From contig CALIQN010000107.1 of assembly GCA_938044045.1 (NCBI GenBank), positions 1 through 14,758 on the forward strand: DNA of 14,758 bases, given 5' to 3'. A program made the position numbers and the translations under genes. This DNA is from an uncultured Peptococcaceae bacterium (GTDB lineage Bacteria; Bacillota; Peptococcia; Peptococcales; Peptococcaceae). The notes beneath the pieces were generated by a model that worked only from the letters and a program-made list of their open reading frames with translations, was not told the DNA's origin and did no database searches. Shown piece by piece: positions 5,851 to 14,383 of the stretch (its first letter is position 1; every line of letters begins with the position of its first letter).

Positions 5851-6073
5851 ATGGAAGGCATTATCGAAGTCATTTTTTATATAGGGTATCTATCACAACA
5901 TTCCTTTTGTCCTCTTAGGTCTATTGATTATCCTATTATTTTATCGTAGTGCGAACCAAGGAGGAGATAAGGCATTTCGCTGGATATGGTTGAGTATTGT
6001 CTTGAGTTTTGGCTTTTATATTCCAGTGGTGCTGTTGTTTGGCTATTTTGCCATGAAAAAAGAATGTAAGTAA
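5851..6073 (+). pseudogene. Frameshifted small membrane-protein gene
   Basis: A strong AGAGGAG site lies 7 bases before ATG 5851, so this was a translated gene. The first frame reads MEGIIEVIFYIG and then, after odd residues, stops at TAG 5947-5949 (32 residues). From about 5889 a frame shifted by one base reads IYHNIPFVLLGLLIILLFYR, a soluble loop, then WIWLSIVLSFGFYIPVVLLF and ends KKECK at TAA 6071. Removing one base near GGGT (around 5884-5890) would restore a 73-residue protein with two membrane helices. The good ribosome site, plus two proper helices in the shifted frame, argue for a recently broken gene. It lies 23 bp after the preceding broken gene, so both probably belonged to one operon. 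The function is unknown. Confidence 0.5.
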
Positions 6074-6081
6074 ATTAATGT

Positions 6082-6117
6082 AGCCCCTATTTATGTACTC
6101 GTACATAAATAGGGGCT
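6082..6117. terminator. Perfect 17-bp-arm hairpin between converging remnants
   Basis: AGCCCCTATTTATGTAC (6082-6098), two bases, then its exact reverse complement (6101-6117) gives a 17-bp stem. It starts 8 bases after the last plus-strand stop and lies just beyond the 3' end of the minus-strand remnant, so it suits a bidirectional terminator. It lacks a clear T run on either side, so termination may be weak. Confidence 0.65.
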
Positions 6118-6154
6118 TATCATATTATGGTTGAGGTAGTAAGAAGACTTATCA

Positions 6155-6318
6155 TTATTCTTCTGAAAAATCGATATCCCTGGTAGTTTGTAGCTAAAAG
6201 CCCTTTGTACATCTGCAAAGACTTCTTGATAGACTACATTGCGATTTTTTGCATTAAAGCTGATGACAATATCAAAACGGATGGTTTTATTCTCTTTTAT
6301 TAAGTAAAAAACATGCAT
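6155..6318 (-). pseudogene. C-terminal remnant of a cation diffusion facilitator (CDF) transporter
   Basis: Read on the minus strand from ATG 6318, about 40 residues look like the cytoplasmic C-terminal domain of one CDF subgroup: MHVFYLIKENKTIRFDIV, then VISFNAKNRNVVYQEVF and ADVQRAF. After RAF (ends 6196) the frame goes astray, but the next frame reads LQTTRDIDFSEE and stops at TAA 6157-6155, which matches how these transporters end (QLQ...D.DFSE in my memory of the family). Together they suggest a small deletion with frameshift. The six membrane helices and metal-site histidines and aspartates that should lie upstream (plus-strand positions above 6318) are absent, so the stump cannot transport metal. 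Recognition is from memory of the family pattern, not from an alignment. Confidence 0.45.
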
Positions 6319-6529
6319 TTTTCTAGTTGTGCTTTATTATGTTTAAGTACTTATTTTAATAAAAGAAGTGATAAAGATGAATCATTTTACCATGGCAAGG
6401 AATTTAATCCTCATTATCAATGAAGGTAAGCAAAATAACGTGAAAAATAGTATTATATAGAGTAGTTGATGAAAGGATAAATCTATTATTTCTTATTAAA
6501 AAAACAGGGTTAAGTTATTTGGAGATGAC
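6319..6529. other. 211-base A/T-rich gap with no convincing gene
   Basis: This gap lies between the CDF stump and the next gene. It contains one 27-codon frame (6377-6460) with no proper ribosome site and no clear -10/-35 pair. I see no remaining CDF sequence on the minus strand, so the missing part was deleted rather than merely mutated. Confidence 0.5.
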
Positions 6530-7492
6530 ATGATGGAAAAGTTAAAACTCAGTCTTTTACAAAAATGGGTCTTGCCTAAAAAATATAGTTTTGTTCATAG
6601 TTCAGCCTTCCTTAGTGATGGCAGGGCAGTGGTTTTGACAAGTAATCTAGAAGCTTGTGATCAGTACTGTGCTTTAATCTTATCTACTTCAGGGATTAGG
6701 GAAATAGTGATTGATGATTGTTCTGATGAAAGAAGAAATTATCCTGTACTTTTCTCTTTTGAAGAGGGCTTTGGTATTATACAAAAAAGCAAACAACTGG
6801 AATATTATACTGGTGAATTTCTTTCACCTGAAGTGATAGGAATAAATAATAGTCTTATACCTAAAAAAGCACAGCAGAGATATTTTCAGGTAGTTTCTGA
6901 TGGTGCATTGATACCAGTGTGTTTTGAAAATGAGGTTTATTATGGCGATGCAAGGTATTTTGCACTTTTAGAACTTGATGTTGCCAAAAAACATGCTGAG
7001 TGGCTCTCTTTTTCAAGTATCGATAAAAAAGGATTGACACACCACGATGACAGCACAGAGAATACCCCAAAAATAGATAGCTTAAAATTATCAAATCAAG
7101 AAATCTATGCTTTTATTTCAGGTGAAAGTACGACGTCAGTTAATAAATGGGGCATGGATTATTATGCACTAGCAAAAATCTCAGTAGATGGAGAAGTGCT
7201 GGAAACATTTTTAGAATCTGATAATTTAAAAATATCTGGTAAAAAAGGTGGGGTTAATGGACACTTTACCAATTCGAATTATGTTATTTTGACCCCTCTT
7301 TTTAAAAATGATGATTGGAAGGGAAAACAAAAACTTTTTTCACTAACGACAGGTGAGTATTTTGATCTTGCCTTTCCTAGAGGGATGAGCAAACATCAGG
7401 TACAAAACATCAGTGGGGAGATGTATCTCACCTTTCTTTATGATAGAGGATTAAAAGAAATAGCACTTTGTAACGTGAGTGATAAAGGATAA
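6530..7492 (+). CDS. Orphan 320-residue protein of unknown function
   Basis: This encodes a soluble protein without signal peptide, membrane helices, cysteine pairs or an enzyme motif that I recognise. It is rich in short hydrophobic beta-strand-like stretches separated by polar turns (for example AVVLTSN, YVILTPLF, MYLTFLYD), which would suit an all-beta fold such as a propeller, but no clear repeat unit is seen. GGAG at 6521-6524 serves ATG 6530 or ATG 6533; both are possible. It sits alone between the decayed region and the addB promoter, with no terminator visible after its stop, so it may read into addB. Its A/T-rich codon use looks higher than that of the flanking AddB gene, by eye. It may be an accessory gene. 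Confidence 0.7.
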   Translation: MMEKLKLSLLQKWVLPKKYSFVHSSAFLSDGRAVVLTSNLEACDQYCALILSTSGIREIVIDDCSDERRNYPVLFSFEEGFGIIQKSKQLEYYTGEFLSPEVIGINNSLIPKKAQQRYFQVVSDGALIPVCFENEVYYGDARYFALLELDVAKKHAEWLSFSSIDKKGLTHHDDSTENTPKIDSLKLSNQEIYAFISGESTTSVNKWGMDYYALAKISVDGEVLETFLESDNLKISGKKGGVNGHFTNSNYVILTPLFKNDDWKGKQKLFSLTTGEYFDLAFPRGMSKHQVQNISGEMYLTFLYDRGLKEIALCNVSDKG

Positions 7493-7530
7493 CATAAGCG
7501 ATATTTTTTAGGACTAGTAAGAGCTTCTCA

Positions 7531-7554
7531 TGGTATAATATGCCCAAAGGAGGG
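7531..7554 (+). promoter_or_regulatory. addBA promoter with very short leader
   Basis: TGGTATAAT at 7531-7539 is a perfect extended -10 box (TGn plus consensus TATAAT at 7534-7539). The -35 region is poor. Transcription would begin near 7545-7547, right at the ribosome site AAGGAGGG (7547-7554), so the addB mRNA leader would be only about 15 bases. This also rules out ATG 7540, which overlaps the -10 box. Confidence 0.7.
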
Positions 7555-7560
7555 TTAAGT

Positions 7561-10500
7561 ATGGAAGCGATTGTTTCAAAGTCAAGTAGTCACAACAGGC
7601 GTTATATTAGAGAAGCATTAAAAGCACATGATAGGCGTGGTGAACGTGCTTATTTGATTGTTCCTGAACAATTTACGATGGAAAGTGACTTAGCCCTTTT
7701 AAGGACGTTAGAAAAAAAAGCTGTCTTTGATATACGTGTTCATTCATTTACGTCGCTATCTAGAGAAGTAAGCGAGCGTCTAGGTGGCGATGGTCATATT
7801 CCTATTTTAGAAACAGGGCGAGCGATGTTGCTTCGCAGTATTTTATTAGAGAGCAATGACAACTTACATATTTTTAAAGATGCTTTAGGGCCAAGTGGCA
7901 TGATTAATCGCTTGCTTGAACTCTTTGAAACTTTACGTCTAGGTAAATTATCAGCGGATACTTTAGAAAACTTGCTAAAGGATGAAAATTTAGGCGAGCT
8001 TTTTTCCTTTAAATTACAAGATTTAAGTCTTCTTTATACCTTGTATGAAAAAGAAGTGACATCAATTTATTTGGATACGGCACAAAAATTGATGTACCTC
8101 ACAAGTCATTTAGCTGAAGCCTCTTGGTTAAAAGAGACCTATTTTTATATTGATGGCTTTTTAGGCTTCAATCAGTTGGAATATGAAGTTTTAGAAGCCT
8201 TAGAAAACTTAGGTGTTTCAATCGTGGTGAGTTTGATTGGCGATAAGGCTGTTTTAGAGCTACCATTTCATCCCCAAAGACATCTCTTTCAAGCGAGTAT
8301 CACAACCTATAAACAACTGAATCGTCTAGCTAAAAATCGTCTTGAAATGACTTATTTTGATGAGCCAGAAGGTCATTGTCTAGGTGGAGAGAGAGCGAGT
8401 GAACTGTTTTCTTACAAGAAGGATAAAGGACAGACGCCCCCTAAAAATCTTTATCTGACTCAAGGGATTACGATGGAAGATGAAGTCCATGAGGCCTTGA
8501 GTTTCATTCGTAGAGAGGTAATTGAAAAGGATAAAAAATATCGAGATTTTGCTATCGTTGTGACCGATGCCAAGACCTATCTTCCCTTGTTAAAAAGATT
8601 GTCAACAAGCTACCAACTGCCTATTTTTATTGATGAAAGACAAAGTGCCATTCATCATCCTCTAGGCAAATATTTTGCCAATAGTTTAAACCTATTGGCC
8701 TATGATTTAAGACTAGTCGAAGTGATGGCTTGTTTAAGATCAAACTTTTTTCTTTTGGATGAGGAGGAAATCCTTGCCTTTGAAAATTATGTCAAACGTC
8801 GCAAACTAAGGGGCAAGGCGTTTTTTTCTGAAGAAAATTATATTTTTGATGAATCATATTATGAAAATAGAAAGGACAAGACTTATTATCAGCGGGAGGC
8901 CTTATTGGCACAAAAGGTGAGTGTACATTTAAGTGAACGTTTTGCAAATTTTTATAAGATCAGTCGTAAGAAGGCGAGTATTAGAACTTTTGCGGAGCAG
9001 TTTTACCAATTAATCATAGATGAACATTTTAGATTGGCACTGGATGTTTGGGAAGAAAATAGCACACGAGCTAATCTCAAGGAAGAAAATGAGGCTATTT
9101 TTAAGGCATTAAATACTATTTTAGATGAACTGGTTGAGTCTCTAGGTGAAAAAAAGGTAAGCTTTAAAACCTTTGCCACCATTCTTCTTGAAGGGCTAGA
9201 GACCTTGCAAGTAGGTCTTTTACCACCGGCACAAGATCAAGTCTTGGTAGGAGAGTTGGGGCATATTCGTTCTATGGATGTGGCTTGGCAGATGATACTT
9301 GGATTGACAGATGCCTTTTATCCGACAAATTTTGAACAACAGGGACTTTTTGGCACTAAGGAAGAAAACTATTTGGCGAATAAAGGCTTTGAGGTGGTCT
9401 TGGGTAGTGAGTACAAACAAGCAAGTGAGCGTCTTGCGCTTTATGATAATTTGACTAGGGGACAAGAAGGGCTTTACTTGAGTTATGCTTTAAATTCCAC
9501 TAAAGGAGAAAGTATGCATCCTGCTTTTATTATCAAGCGCTTAATGCAGATTTATCCTACGCTTAAGGTATCTAGCTCACTCAATTATACCAAAGAGAGT
9601 TTAGTTTATTCTCCACCTCGTGCTTTGGCTGAGACGATGGCAAATCTGCGTGCCTATCAAAAAGGTGAACTAAGTGTGGAAGATGGGCAGTACTATTATG
9701 CCTTTTATCAGAGCTTTATTAAAAATGATGTGCAAAAAGCAACTTTTCTCAAGAAAGGTTATAATGGAGATAATAGAAGATTTAACCTCTCTCAAGATAT
9801 CACTTGCAAGCTTTACCGTAGTTTTTCAAAAGCACAGATGAAAATGAGCATTAGCCAATTGGAAAAATTCAGAGCTTGTCCATTTTCTCATTTTATACGT
9901 TATGGCCTAAGACCAAAGACCCCAGAAACTTATGATATTGAAAAACGAGAATTAGGCTCTTTTATTCATGATGGGATTGAAGCTTTTGGAAGGTACGTTC
10001 AGGAAAATTATGCTACCCTTGAATCCTTGAGTGAAGAAGCTTTAAGGGCATTTTTACAGACTGTTCTTGAGGATGGTGCTAAGGCACGCTTTGAACATCA
10101 TCGTTTATCTTCACCAAGAAATCAGTTTTTTTTAAAACGTAGTAAAGAAAATCTTTACGATTTAATGTTAGGGATTATTGAGCAGATGAAGGCAAGCCAA
10201 TTTAGGCAGGTTGGACAAGAAGTTCACTTTGGCCAAAGAGGGAGTTTACCTCCGATTTATCTTCAATTGGGTGAGGAGGTTATTGCCTTGGAAGGCTTTA
10301 TTGACAGAATAGATAAGGCGACCTTTGGTGAAAACTCTGCTGTTATAGTAATTGATTACAAAACTGGTAAAAAAGAAATAGACCTTTCTAAACTTTTGGA
10401 TGGTTTGGACTTACAGTTGATGCTTTACCTTATGGCAGCAAGCCAAAATCAAGATGAGGCAGCAGGTGCTTTTTATCTTCATTTATCTGATGAGCTTTTA

Positions 10501-10935
10501 GAAGTGGATTTTAGGGAAAAAGAAAAAATTTTACAGGCTTTTAAAAAAACACTTCTCTTTGACGGTTTAGTGATCAATAAACCAGAAATTTTAAAAGCCA
10601 TTGATGTAAATTATGATGAAAAAAATCCAACAGTTTTACGTTTTTATGGACGAAAGAAAGATGTGATAGAAAAAGATAATGTCTTATCTACTGATAAGCT
10701 CACCTATTTATTAGACCATGCCAAACATCGAGCGATAGAGAATTTAGAGGCAATGTATCAAGGGGATATTAAGGTCTTTCCTTATCAGACAAATAAGGAT
10801 GATGCTTGCACATTCTGCACTTACAAGGCCATCTGTGCCTTTGAACCAAATACGAGTGAGGCTTATCGTTTGGTTGAACCAATGGATTGGGCAAGTTTAG
10901 ATAAGATGGTAGGAGGTGAAAAGGAGGATGTTTAA
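7561..10935 (+). CDS. addB: AddB, ATP-dependent helicase/nuclease subunit B
   Basis: AddB partners AddA in processing double-strand DNA ends for recombination; this subunit cuts one strand and recognises Chi. The protein has 1124 residues, near the usual length. The C-terminal nuclease domain has GFIDRID (912-918, D915), VIDYKTG (930-936, D932 and K934) and QLMLY (952-956). All four iron-sulfur cysteines are present: C773 in FRACPFSHF, and C1083, C1086, C1092 in CTFCTYKAIC, with the spacing of Bacillus AddB. The N-terminus has drifted: where Bacillus has GRSGSGKT this protein reads SKSSSHNR (6-13), so the Walker A lysine is gone and it probably does not bind ATP, like streptococcal RexB. Start ATG 7561 follows AAGGAGGG by 6 bases. 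An in-frame ATG at 7540 lies within the promoter and is rejected. It overlaps addA by 8 bp. Confidence 0.93.
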   Translation: MEAIVSKSSSHNRRYIREALKAHDRRGERAYLIVPEQFTMESDLALLRTLEKKAVFDIRVHSFTSLSREVSERLGGDGHIPILETGRAMLLRSILLESNDNLHIFKDALGPSGMINRLLELFETLRLGKLSADTLENLLKDENLGELFSFKLQDLSLLYTLYEKEVTSIYLDTAQKLMYLTSHLAEASWLKETYFYIDGFLGFNQLEYEVLEALENLGVSIVVSLIGDKAVLELPFHPQRHLFQASITTYKQLNRLAKNRLEMTYFDEPEGHCLGGERASELFSYKKDKGQTPPKNLYLTQGITMEDEVHEALSFIRREVIEKDKKYRDFAIVVTDAKTYLPLLKRLSTSYQLPIFIDERQSAIHHPLGKYFANSLNLLAYDLRLVEVMACLRSNFFLLDEEEILAFENYVKRRKLRGKAFFSEENYIFDESYYENRKDKTYYQREALLAQKVSVHLSERFANFYKISRKKASIRTFAEQFYQLIIDEHFRLALDVWEENSTRANLKEENEAIFKALNTILDELVESLGEKKVSFKTFATILLEGLETLQVGLLPPAQDQVLVGELGHIRSMDVAWQMILGLTDAFYPTNFEQQGLFGTKEENYLANKGFEVVLGSEYKQASERLALYDNLTRGQEGLYLSYALNSTKGESMHPAFIIKRLMQIYPTLKVSSSLNYTKESLVYSPPRALAETMANLRAYQKGELSVEDGQYYYAFYQSFIKNDVQKATFLKKGYNGDNRRFNLSQDITCKLYRSFSKAQMKMSISQLEKFRACPFSHFIRYGLRPKTPETYDIEKRELGSFIHDGIEAFGRYVQENYATLESLSEEALRAFLQTVLEDGAKARFEHHRLSSPRNQFFLKRSKENLYDLMLGIIEQMKASQFRQVGQEVHFGQRGSLPPIYLQLGEEVIALEGFIDRIDKATFGENSAVIVIDYKTGKKEIDLSKLLDGLDLQLMLYLMAASQNQDEAAGAFYLHLSDELLEVDFREKEKILQAFKKTLLFDGLVINKPEILKAIDVNYDEKNPTVLRFYGRKKDVIEKDNVLSTDKLTYLLDHAKHRAIENLEAMYQGDIKVFPYQTNKDDACTFCTYKAICAFEPNTSEAYRLVEPMDWASLDKMVGGEKEDV

Positions 10936-13900
10936 TTATACAAAAGAACAAGAAATGGGCATCAAGATGCGTGGCAGAGATATGCTTATCTCTGCAGCGG
11001 CTGGTTCTGGCAAGACAAGGGTTTTGGTAGATCGCATTGTCGATATGGTTGTCAGTGATGGGATTTCTCTAAAAAATATGTTGGTAGTGACCTTTACCAG
11101 AGCAGCTGCGGGAGAGATGAGAGCAAGGCTAGAAAAGGCTTTGCAAGAAGCGATTTTGGCGTATCCAGAGAAAAGCGAGTTCATACAAAAAGAGTTATAT
11201 CAACTCTCAGAATGCCATATTTCCACCATGCATGCCTTTTGTATTAATATCTTAAGAGAGTATTTTTATTTACTGGATTTATCGCCAAAATTTGGACTAT
11301 TGAGTAGCAGTGAAGAAGCTGTTATAAAAAATGAAGCTTTAGATCAAGTCTTAAGTCAAGCGTATGAAGCTGAAGATGAAGCTTTTTTGGATTTTGTACG
11401 TGCCTATGGTGGACATAGAAGCGATAAAAAACTGATTGATATGATTTTTGATTTGACCAATTTTTTGAGCGGTATTGTTGATGGAGACACTTGGTTAAAA
11501 AATACCTTAAAAGTCTATCAAAATCCTAGCGAAGAAGATACATTTTTTCACTTTTTAGTTAAAACAAGTCAATTGCAGATAGATAGATTAGAGGATTCTT
11601 TAAAAGCGATGGGCATTTGTCTCAATGACACCTTGCCTCTAGAAGCCACTCAAGCTCATCTTAAGACCTTACTTTTGGATCAAGAAGTCATAGAGATGTT
11701 AAAAAAAGCACTTAATCAAGATATTAAAACTTATCTTGATGCCTTAAGTAAGGTGAGTTTTTCACGTTTAGCAACGGCACCCAAAGCCTACAAAGAGATG
11801 TATAGTCATGTTTATCAATCGTTTAAGAACTTACGTGATAATGAGCTTAAGAAAGGTGTTAAAGACTTACAAGATTTGGTGAAAGATTTGGATGTAGAGA
11901 AGATAAGAGAAGATAGAAAAATACTCTATCCTTATTTTTTGACTTTGCTTCGTTTAACAAATGAATATCAAGCTACCTATGCACTTTTGAAAAAAGAGGA
12001 AAACATGCTTGATTTTAGTGATATCGAGCATTTAATGCTAAAACTCTTAAAAGATGATAAGGTTAAAAAAAGCATTAAAGAGCGTATTTGTTACATTTTT
12101 TTTGATGAATACCAAGATGCCAATCCTATTCAAGAAGCGATTGTTTGTGCTTTACAAGGGGAAAATAATTTATTTTTTGTTGGTGATGTTAAACAAGCGA
12201 TTTACCGTTTTCGTCTTTCAGATCCCTCTATATTTAACGCACGTTATAAGGCTTATAGAGAAAATCAAGATTTAGGTGCCTTGATTTTTTTATCCAAAAA
12301 TTTTCGTTCAGAGCCAATGATTTTAAATTTTGCAAATTTTATTTTTAGTAATCTTATGATGGAGGATTTAGGTGAGGTTGACTACACTGAGGAAGGTCAA
12401 GCCCTCATCGCAGGTAAAGAAGAGAGAGAAGAGAAAATTCCCATTACCTTGCATTTGGTAGAAAAAGATGAAGAAAGTGAGTACGATGAAGAAGTCATAG
12501 AAATTGCTAAGACAATTGGTCAAATGCATCAAAAAGGTTATGCTTATAGAGATATTGCGATTTTATTGCGCTCGCCTAGGGCAAAATTAAAGGTCTTTGA
12601 GGAAGTATTCAAGCAAGCAGAGATACCATATTTTACAGATAACTCGACAGTTAGTTTTGAAAATGTAGAAGTTAAGCGTTTTCTTGAAGTTTTAAAGTGT
12701 ATTGCTAATGCGAGTCAGGATGAAACCTTAATTGCAACGCTTCTTTCTCCCTTTGGTGGTTTTGATGAACTAGATGTGGCAAAGGTACGTGTTGGCGCAC
12801 CAGATAGTAGCTTTTATGGGGCGATGGTGTATTTTTCAGATGAGCTTGCTCTTGGCAAAAGACTTTTGGCTTTTCAAGACAAATTGAGTCATTGGCAACG
12901 TATTTTTCGTGACTTGCCTTTGGTTGAGGCGGGTAGTTATCTTTTAGAAGAAAGTGGCTATGGCGCCTATCTGCTTGCATCTTCAAATGGACAAGCACGT
13001 TATGAAAATGTCAAAGCTTTTGTTGGTCTGATGGAAGAGTATGATGGTTTTTCTCATTTAGGTTTAACAGGTTTTTTGGCCTATGCGGATACTTTAGTCA
13101 AAGAAAAGGCAGATACGCTTTCGCCAGCAATGACCTTATCTGAAGCAGATGACTGTGTACGTATTATGAGTATTCATAAAAGTAAAGGTTTGGAATTTCC
13201 TGTGGTATTTTTAGCAGATACTGCAAAGGGCTTTAATTTTAAAGAGAGTAGCTCAAGCCTTGTTTTGGAAAGCAAATTAGGTATGGCAATGAATGTGGTG
13301 GATTTAGAGACAAAGACTTATCATAAAAGTTTTGAAAAGCGTATCTTAGCGACTTATCAGCGTGCTTTGACAAAATCAGAAGAAGTTAGACTCTTATATG
13401 TTGCGCTTACCCGTCCGATTAAAGAATTACATTGGTTTGGAAAAGTTTCGGATAAAGAAAAAGCCCTTACCAACGCCCTTGATAAGAGTACGCTTTTTGG
13501 CTTATATCAGGCAAATAGTTATTTGGAATGGCTACTTTTGATTTTGGCAAAAGATAAAGTGGGTGAGATAGTATTTAGTGGGGACAATGATCTACCAAAG
13601 TCAGATTACTTCTCTGGTGAGAAGGTGCTTTGTTTAGCAGAAGATGATGTAGAATTATCAGAAAGTAAAGAAAAACTTGTAGCAGCCCTAAGGTATGAAG
13701 ACGCACTAGAAAAAGACATTACGGCAAAGCTTTATTACCACTATCCTTATCAAGAAGAGACGAGAAAACCTGCTAAACGAACGGTATCTGACTTAAAAAA
13801 GGATAGTTATCAAGTCTACCTTAATGAGTTTCAGGTATCTGCTCATGTTTCAACAAAAAAAGAGAAAGAAATTATCCCTCCACCAAAATTTCTTTTAAAT

Positions 13901-14374
13901 GAACAAGCACTTTCACCTGCACAAAAAGGGACACTTTTTCATAAGGTGATGGCCTTATTACCTTTAGAGGTGTTAGATGAAGCAAGCTTAGAGACACACT
14001 TAGAAAATTTAGTCAATAAAAACTTTATCACTGTAGAAGAAAAAACTACGCTTCCTATCAAGCGAATTCTAGCCTTTTATGCCAGTCCTTTAGCAGGACG
14101 GATTATTGTAGCAGAAAGTAAAGATTTGGTGAGACGAGAGGCAAGTTTTACCATGCTTTATGAAAATAGTGGGGTAGATGGACAGATTGATCTTTTTTTT
14201 GAAGAAGAGGGTCAGTTAATTTTATTGGACTTTAAAACAGATCGGAGAATTAACATCAATATTTATAAAAAACAGATGGAATTATACAAAATGGCATTGG
14301 AAGAAGCGTTTCAAAAACCTGTTAAGGAAGTCTGGCTCTACTGGTTGAGTCATGATAAGGCAACCTTGCTTTAG
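10928..14374 (+). CDS. addA: AddA, ATP-dependent helicase/nuclease subunit A
   Basis: AddA is the motor subunit, a UvrD/RecB-type (SF1) 3'-5' helicase fused to a RecB-family nuclease. The protein has 1148 residues, slightly shorter than Bacillus AddA. Seen in order: Q-motif YTKEQ (4-8), Walker A AAAGSGKT (23-30), Walker B DEYQD (393-397), motif III VGDVKQAIYRFR (418-429), motif V region HKSKGLEF (750-757), motif VI LLYVALTRP (822-830), and nuclease motifs GQID (D1088) and DFKTD (D1101, K1103). ATG 10928 is chosen because the full Q-motif is kept and AGGAGGTGA lies at 10911-10919, inside addB. A GTG at 10916 sits against that site and is less likely. A second AAGGAGG abuts the ATG directly. 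Start and addB stop overlap by 8 bp, which indicates translational coupling and fits 1:1 AddAB assembly. Confidence 0.96.
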   Translation: MFNYTKEQEMGIKMRGRDMLISAAAGSGKTRVLVDRIVDMVVSDGISLKNMLVVTFTRAAAGEMRARLEKALQEAILAYPEKSEFIQKELYQLSECHISTMHAFCINILREYFYLLDLSPKFGLLSSSEEAVIKNEALDQVLSQAYEAEDEAFLDFVRAYGGHRSDKKLIDMIFDLTNFLSGIVDGDTWLKNTLKVYQNPSEEDTFFHFLVKTSQLQIDRLEDSLKAMGICLNDTLPLEATQAHLKTLLLDQEVIEMLKKALNQDIKTYLDALSKVSFSRLATAPKAYKEMYSHVYQSFKNLRDNELKKGVKDLQDLVKDLDVEKIREDRKILYPYFLTLLRLTNEYQATYALLKKEENMLDFSDIEHLMLKLLKDDKVKKSIKERICYIFFDEYQDANPIQEAIVCALQGENNLFFVGDVKQAIYRFRLSDPSIFNARYKAYRENQDLGALIFLSKNFRSEPMILNFANFIFSNLMMEDLGEVDYTEEGQALIAGKEEREEKIPITLHLVEKDEESEYDEEVIEIAKTIGQMHQKGYAYRDIAILLRSPRAKLKVFEEVFKQAEIPYFTDNSTVSFENVEVKRFLEVLKCIANASQDETLIATLLSPFGGFDELDVAKVRVGAPDSSFYGAMVYFSDELALGKRLLAFQDKLSHWQRIFRDLPLVEAGSYLLEESGYGAYLLASSNGQARYENVKAFVGLMEEYDGFSHLGLTGFLAYADTLVKEKADTLSPAMTLSEADDCVRIMSIHKSKGLEFPVVFLADTAKGFNFKESSSSLVLESKLGMAMNVVDLETKTYHKSFEKRILATYQRALTKSEEVRLLYVALTRPIKELHWFGKVSDKEKALTNALDKSTLFGLYQANSYLEWLLLILAKDKVGEIVFSGDNDLPKSDYFSGEKVLCLAEDDVELSESKEKLVAALRYEDALEKDITAKLYYHYPYQEETRKPAKRTVSDLKKDSYQVYLNEFQVSAHVSTKKEKEIIPPPKFLLNEQALSPAQKGTLFHKVMALLPLEVLDEASLETHLENLVNKNFITVEEKTTLPIKRILAFYASPLAGRIIVAESKDLVRREASFTMLYENSGVDGQIDLFFEEEGQLILLDFKTDRRININIYKKQMELYKMALEEAFQKPVKEVWLYWLSHDKATLL

Positions 14375-14383
14375 GAGGTCAAG

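Noticed and set aside
6091..6318. Minus-strand 75-residue frame as an intact gene
   Set aside because: Only the first 40 or so residues look real; the end runs into the terminator hairpin, and the CDF-like ending is in another frame, so it is listed as a remnant.
6377..6460. 27-codon reading frame in the A/T-rich gap
   Set aside because: It has no proper ribosome site, and the composition looks random and A/T-driven.
7540..7560. ATG 7540 as the addB start
   Set aside because: It overlaps the TATAAT box and would not be in the mRNA from that promoter; ATG 7561 follows AAGGAGGG.
12705..12998. Minus-strand 97-residue frame inside addA
   Set aside because: It is antisense to conserved helicase sequence, with no ribosome site and no plausible protein pattern.
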